A stretch of DNA of 64,000 nt, taken from assembly GCA_023394615.1 (NCBI GenBank), contig JAEXAI010000020.1:19458-83457 (forward strand), in the 5' to 3' direction. Origin of the DNA: Actinomycetes bacterium (GTDB lineage Bacteria > Actinomycetota > Coriobacteriia > Coriobacteriales > Eggerthellaceae). The position numbers were made by a program, and so were the translations under genes. Below, piece by piece: positions 60,925 through 64,000 of this stretch; the stretch's first letter is position 1; the number at the start of each line of letters is the position of its first letter. Under the pieces are notes generated by a model that had not been told where the DNA came from, ran no database searches, and worked only from the letters and a program-made list of their open reading frames with translations.

Positions 60925-61980
60925 CTAGAGAACGGCCATGAACAGCTTTGCCAGCACGTATCCAATCAAACCGCAGCCTGGGAAGGTGTAGATCCAAGCA
61001 GCGAACATGCTTTTGGCGGCGCCCCAGTTCACAGCCCTTGCGCGTTTAGCGGTGCCCACGCCCATGATGGCAGTGGTTTTGGTATGTGTGGTGGAAATGG
61101 GCAGACCCGTTTCATTTGAGATGAAAATGCAGATGCTGGCTGCAAGCGTTGCGCTGAAGCCCTGCCATTTTTCCATCTTCACGATATTCATGCCCACGCT
61201 CTTTATGATTTTCTTGCCGCCCACCGCCGTGCCCAGACACATGCAGGTGGAGCACAGAATCATTATCCACAGGGGGAAATCGGGGATGTCTTCTTGTCCG
61301 TATCCCAAGGCCAGTACCATGCCCAGCACGCAGATACTCATGAATTTCTGTCCATCCTGCGCGCCATGCAGGAATGCCAAAATCGCTGCTGCGATATCCT
61401 GTAGTTTGCCGAACACTTTATCGGATTTGCGATGGTCGGCATGGGCGCAGAGCTTGCCCAAGAGCTTTGAGATAGCCCAGCCGAACACGAAACCCAACCC
61501 AGCTGCTACCACAAGGCCCCACAGCACTTTTACCCATTCGTTGAAATTGATGCCGCTGATACCGTTTTGCAGGGCGATGGCAGCACCGGTGATGCCAGCG
61601 ATGAGCGCATGGGATTGACTGGTGGGTATGCCGAAGTACCAGGTGACGCCACCCCAAACGATGATGGCAACCATGGCGGCAGCCAATGCCACAAGGGCCG
61701 CGTGATTGTCGCCGCTGAAATTCACCATGCCCAACATGGTCTTTGCCACGGCGGTTGAGATTAGGGTTGCAAGCGAAACACCCAAAAAATTGCAGATGGA
61801 GGCCATAAGCAACGCCTTGCCAGGTGTCATCGACCGTGTCGCGACACATGTTGCGATTGCGTTTGAAGCATCGTGAGCACCGTTCATCAGCAAAGTACCC
61901 ATGCTAAGAACGATAATCAGTAGCAGAATAGGATTCGACAGCATCTCCGGTAAGATTGCGAGAAAACTGATGTCTGGCAT
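60925..61980 (-). CDS. pit: Inorganic phosphate transporter, PiT family
   Basis: A 351-residue membrane protein with about ten helices and the duplicated PiT signature: MNGAHDASNAIATCVATRSMTP near the N-terminus, SQSHALIAGITGAAIA in the middle, and GLPISTTHTKTTAIMGVG in the second half. It takes up phosphate with a cation. GTCAAGGAGCCTC lies just before the ATG. No phosphate regulator or PhoU-like partner is adjacent. The following 250 bases (61981-62232) carry no gene I trust. Confidence 0.95.
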   Translation of the reverse strand: MPDISFLAILPEMLSNPILLLIIVLSMGTLLMNGAHDASNAIATCVATRSMTPGKALLMASICNFLGVSLATLISTAVAKTMLGMVNFSGDNHAALVALAAAMVAIIVWGGVTWYFGIPTSQSHALIAGITGAAIALQNGISGINFNEWVKVLWGLVVAAGLGFVFGWAISKLLGKLCAHADHRKSDKVFGKLQDIAAAILAFLHGAQDGQKFMSICVLGMVLALGYGQEDIPDFPLWIMILCSTCMCLGTAVGGKKIIKSVGMNIVKMEKWQGFSATLAASICIFISNETGLPISTTHTKTTAIMGVGTAKRARAVNWGAAKSMFAAWIYTFPGCGLIGYVLAKLFMAVL

Positions 61981-62232
61981 GAGGCTCCTTGACGGATTCT
62001 GTATAGATTCAATTGTGGCGTAGCTGGATCTCTCCCAGAATTTGCGCGCTTTGCAAATTGTGACACAAATCGAGCAAGACTGCTACGTTGATTTGGAAAA
62101 AGACAAGCTCCCGACTTTGTACGGCGTCAGGAGCTTGTTCGATTGCGCACAAGATGTCTGTTTACCTCATGCAAAGGCGGAATACGGGCGCAAAAAATTC
62201 GACGATAGGCTGTATCTCATGGCCCGAAACGC

Positions 62233-62838
62233 CTAGAACCATTCTTTTTTGTGCGCTACGTAGATTTCGTAGAAGTCGCGGTCTGACTTGGTCAGGTACA
62301 TGATGCCCTCTATCAGACCGATAATGCCGATGATGCCAGTGGGAATGCCGCCGAGCAGGTATCCGAACAACCAGATGACCAGCATGATGATGCCTGCAGT
62401 GTTGTATCCCAGATAGAACTTGTGGATGCCGAGGCCTCCCAAAAAGATGCCCAGTATGCCAGCAGTCACGCGGCTTTTGTTGGTCACCACTTGAGCAGGT
62501 GTCGGCTGCGTTGCTGAATAAGCGCTCTGCTGCTGTCCGTTGACAGGTGGGATAGGAGCTGATCCAGCAGGCGGTATCTGTTGTGCGCCTGCTGCTGCGG
62601 CGGATGCAGTCCCCGCAGGCGGCTCGGGTGCGCCTGCTGCTGCGGCGGATGCGGGTGGCACAGGTGCGGCGGTTGCGGGTGGCACAGGTGCGGCGGTCGC
62701 GGGTGGCACAGGTGCGGCGGTAGTATTCGCGTCATTGGTCGATACGTGCTCGCTCACGCGACTCTCAATTGCGTTTCCGCATTTCGGACACACTTTCATA
62801 GTGTCTTCTATTTCAGCTCCGCATTTTGGGCAGAACAT
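62233..62838 (-). CDS. Zinc-ribbon and TM2-domain membrane protein
   Basis: A 201-residue protein. The N-terminus is a zinc ribbon (MFCPKCGAEIEDTMKVCPKCGNAI), the middle about 85 residues are Pro/Ala-rich repeats (PVPPATAA type), and the C-terminus is a TM2 domain of two helices (VTAGILGIFLGGLGIHKFYLGYNTAGIIMLVIWLFGYLLGGIPTGIIGIIGLIEGIMYL in the family order). ATG 62838 has GAGGAGG upstream. Function unknown; family members are common and uncharacterised in Gram-positives. Confidence 0.88.
   Translation of the reverse strand: MFCPKCGAEIEDTMKVCPKCGNAIESRVSEHVSTNDANTTAAPVPPATAAPVPPATAAPVPPASAAAAGAPEPPAGTASAAAAGAQQIPPAGSAPIPPVNGQQQSAYSATQPTPAQVVTNKSRVTAGILGIFLGGLGIHKFYLGYNTAGIIMLVIWLFGYLLGGIPTGIIGIIGLIEGIMYLTKSDRDFYEIYVAHKKEWF
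62651..62722. repeat. Three tandem 24-bp repeats inside the TM2 gene
   Basis: The unit GCGGGTGGCACAGGTGCGGC plus GGT(T/C/A) is repeated three times at 62651, 62675 and 62699, encoding the eight-residue PVPPATAA-type repeats. The near-perfect DNA identity suggests recent slippage and variable copy number. Confidence 0.9.
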
Positions 62839-63063
62839 GATTTCCTCCTCTGGTAGTTTCACTTGATATTTCCATGATAGCTGTTTTCGTGTTGGCAGGA
62901 GGCGTCGTGCTATATCCGTTTTCCACCTGTAAGTAGAATAATGCCCGATAAATGACTATGGCTGAAATGGTGATAGCGTGTCGCGTCGGGTGCTGCGAGG
63001 TGGCGCTGGGTGAGTATTGAGGTAGTATGCTTAGAGTTGATTTGTACGACGGAAAGGATGGGC

Positions 63064-63840
63064 ATGGAGCAGTTCTTCGGAACAATGCAAGAACAATATC
63101 CGGTGCTCGAAACGCTTCTCATCATTGCCATAGTGATGCTCATCACATGGATAGTAGAGCATTGCATCTTCAAAGTGCTGTCACATATGGGCAAACGCAA
63201 AAACGACCCGCTGCCGTCCAGTTCCATCTTCGCGAACATTGCGCGCATATGCATCTGGTTCTTGGGTGTGGCGACCGCATTGAAGATTTGCTTCAACGTC
63301 GATATCACCGCTTTTGTGGCCGCCATGGGCGTTGGCGGCATTGCGATATCTTTGGGCTTCCAGGACACGTTGCTGAATCTGATTGGTGGCCTGCAGGTTT
63401 CCATGGGGCGCTTGGTGGAACCCGGTCAGTATATCCAGGTGCTCAACCAATGCGGACGTGTGACGGACATCAGCTGGCGCCATACGACTATTCTGGATTC
63501 AGACGGCAAGACCCATATGATCCCCAATTCCCTTATGAATAAAAATTCACTCGTCGACATAGGCAGCACGGGTGAAGTCCAAGTGCCGTTTCTGATTCCG
63601 GTTTCCACCGACGTGCATGACTTCACGCGTGATGTGGAGGATGCGTTGCTGAAATCCCTTGACGGCCAGCTGGGACCACGTGGCATAAAAGTGCAGTTCG
63701 ACGGCCAAATTTACGGCGGACTATCCGGCAATGTAGTGGCAGATATTATTCGCACACAAATGGACGCGTCAACCGCGCGCGACAAGATATCGCGTGCCAT
63801 CGATCCCGTTTTGAAAGCAGTATCGAAAAACGCTGAGTAA
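63064..63840 (+). CDS. MscS-family mechanosensitive ion channel
   Basis: A 258-residue small-conductance channel. Two or three helices (ETLLIIAIVMLITWIVEHCIF, IFANIARICIWFLGVATALKICF) lead to the pore helix and the conserved AAMGVGGIAISLGFQDTLLNLIGGLQV, then the beta domain with EPGQYIQV and TTILDSDGKTHMIPNSLMNKNSL. It opens on membrane tension to release solutes. ATG 63064 was chosen over 63058 for spacing from GGAAAGG. Confidence 0.93.
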   Translation: MEQFFGTMQEQYPVLETLLIIAIVMLITWIVEHCIFKVLSHMGKRKNDPLPSSSIFANIARICIWFLGVATALKICFNVDITAFVAAMGVGGIAISLGFQDTLLNLIGGLQVSMGRLVEPGQYIQVLNQCGRVTDISWRHTTILDSDGKTHMIPNSLMNKNSLVDIGSTGEVQVPFLIPVSTDVHDFTRDVEDALLKSLDGQLGPRGIKVQFDGQIYGGLSGNVVADIIRTQMDASTARDKISRAIDPVLKAVSKNAE

Positions 63841-63874
63841 AAACCGTGATTTGAAACTTGCTGAGGAGCCTTGT

Positions 63875-64000
63875 CTAGCGTTTCTTTTTGTGGTCGTATT
63901 TCTCATAAGCTTCGGTTACGGCCAATTCGTAGTCTTTGCGATGGCCCTTCACCGTGGTGTCCAATATCAGCCCACAGGAAAACGATAGCAGTCCGCAGCC
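63875..64000 (-). CDS. C-terminal end of an unidentified gene (runs off the right edge)
   Basis: The minus-strand frame is open from the window edge to a TAG at 63875-63877, 41 codons. It reads as a short hydrophobic piece (LLSFSCGLIL) followed by a charged tail (TVKGHRKDYELAVTEAYEKYDHKKKR). This looks like a last membrane helix and cytoplasmic tail. It is convergent with the channel gene, 34 bases away. Too little is present to name it. Confidence 0.5.
   Translation of the reverse strand, partial: GCGLLSFSCGLILDTTVKGHRKDYELAVTEAYEKYDHKKKR

Noticed and set aside
62042..62236. Small plus-strand frame of 64 codons starting with TTG, between the phosphate transporter and the TM2 gene
   Set aside because: No ribosome-binding site, rare start codon, overlap with the end of the TM2 gene and no recognisable motif.
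62651..62722. Direct repeats considered as a CRISPR array
   Set aside because: Units are adjacent without spacers, lie in frame within a gene, and no cas genes are present.

Overview
The window looks like chromosomal core and near-core DNA from a strictly or largely anaerobic, moderately high-GC, rod-forming bacterium. My best guess is the actinobacterial class Coriobacteriia, family Eggerthellaceae (for example the Slackia/Denitrobacterium/Eggerthella neighbourhood). This rests on the mix of genes: a membrane-bound [NiFe] uptake hydrogenase, rubrerythrin, ferredoxin-dependent 2-oxoacid oxidoreductase, a NadD-YqeK fusion, an actinobacterial-style Lys/Ala/Pro-rich tail on L21, and a LysR/CoA-ligase module. 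The genus is not decidable from what I can see. No phage, insertion sequence, CRISPR array or rRNA operon was found.

Layout. 1-8.1 kb: end of polA, then rplU-rpmA, obg-proB-proA-nadD/yqeK (overlapping starts, one operon) and a P1-family peptidase. 8.1-14.3 kb (minus strand): rsfS followed by a tightly packed five-gene surface-sugar set (DegT aminotransferase, GtrB/ArnC-type glycosyltransferase, two four-helix SMR/EamA proteins, ATP-grasp ligase), with rlmD-type methyltransferase upstream. 14.3-16.9 kb: tRNA-Arg, cyclophilin, a TPR membrane protein, ndk. 17.1-26.8 kb: the cell-elongation operon mreB-mreC-mreD-mrdA(PBP2)-rodA, then a DUF697 membrane protein and the TIGR03960/TIGR03936 radical-SAM pair. 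26.9-32 kb: tRNA-Asp, a HAD phosphatase, a degenerate AAA-like protein with an Rrf2 regulator, a MutY-like glycosylase and rubrerythrin. 32.1-37.2 kb: hydrogenase operon hyaA-hyaB-hyaC-membrane protein-hyaD behind a promoter region full of dyads. 37.2-43.3 kb: a 211-bp palindromic element, nth, mfd, and an M19 dipeptidase. 43.4-48.7 kb (minus): a possible five-gene operon of an ATP-grasp-like protein, a Lit/TIGR01906 membrane protein, gltX, a multi-cluster ferredoxin and a thioesterase. 48.8-54.4 kb: metK, priA, an ABC exporter. 54.4-60.7 kb: divergent LysR regulator and an operon of phenylacetate-CoA-ligase-like enzyme, a stand-alone LysR effector domain, and a four-subunit 2-oxoacid:ferredoxin oxidoreductase. 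60.8-64 kb: tRNA-Thr, PiT phosphate transporter, zinc-ribbon/TM2 protein, MscS channel and the end of an unidentified gene.

How it fits together. Hydrogen oxidation (hya), ferredoxin-linked 2-oxoacid oxidation and rubrerythrin describe anaerobic redox metabolism. The mre/mrdA/rodA operon and the aminosugar cluster describe envelope building. The items I judge most worth checking are: (1) the ArnC/ArnE/ArnF-like aminosugar export set with an ATP-grasp ligase, (2) the HTH-less LysR effector-domain protein encoded beside its full-length relative and a CoA-ligase/oxidoreductase operon, (3) the P-loop-less AAA-like protein coupled to an Rrf2 regulator, (4) the dyad array in front of the hydrogenase, and (5) the 211-bp inverted-repeat element. 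All functional statements are from reading the sequence and recalled family knowledge; no database search was run.
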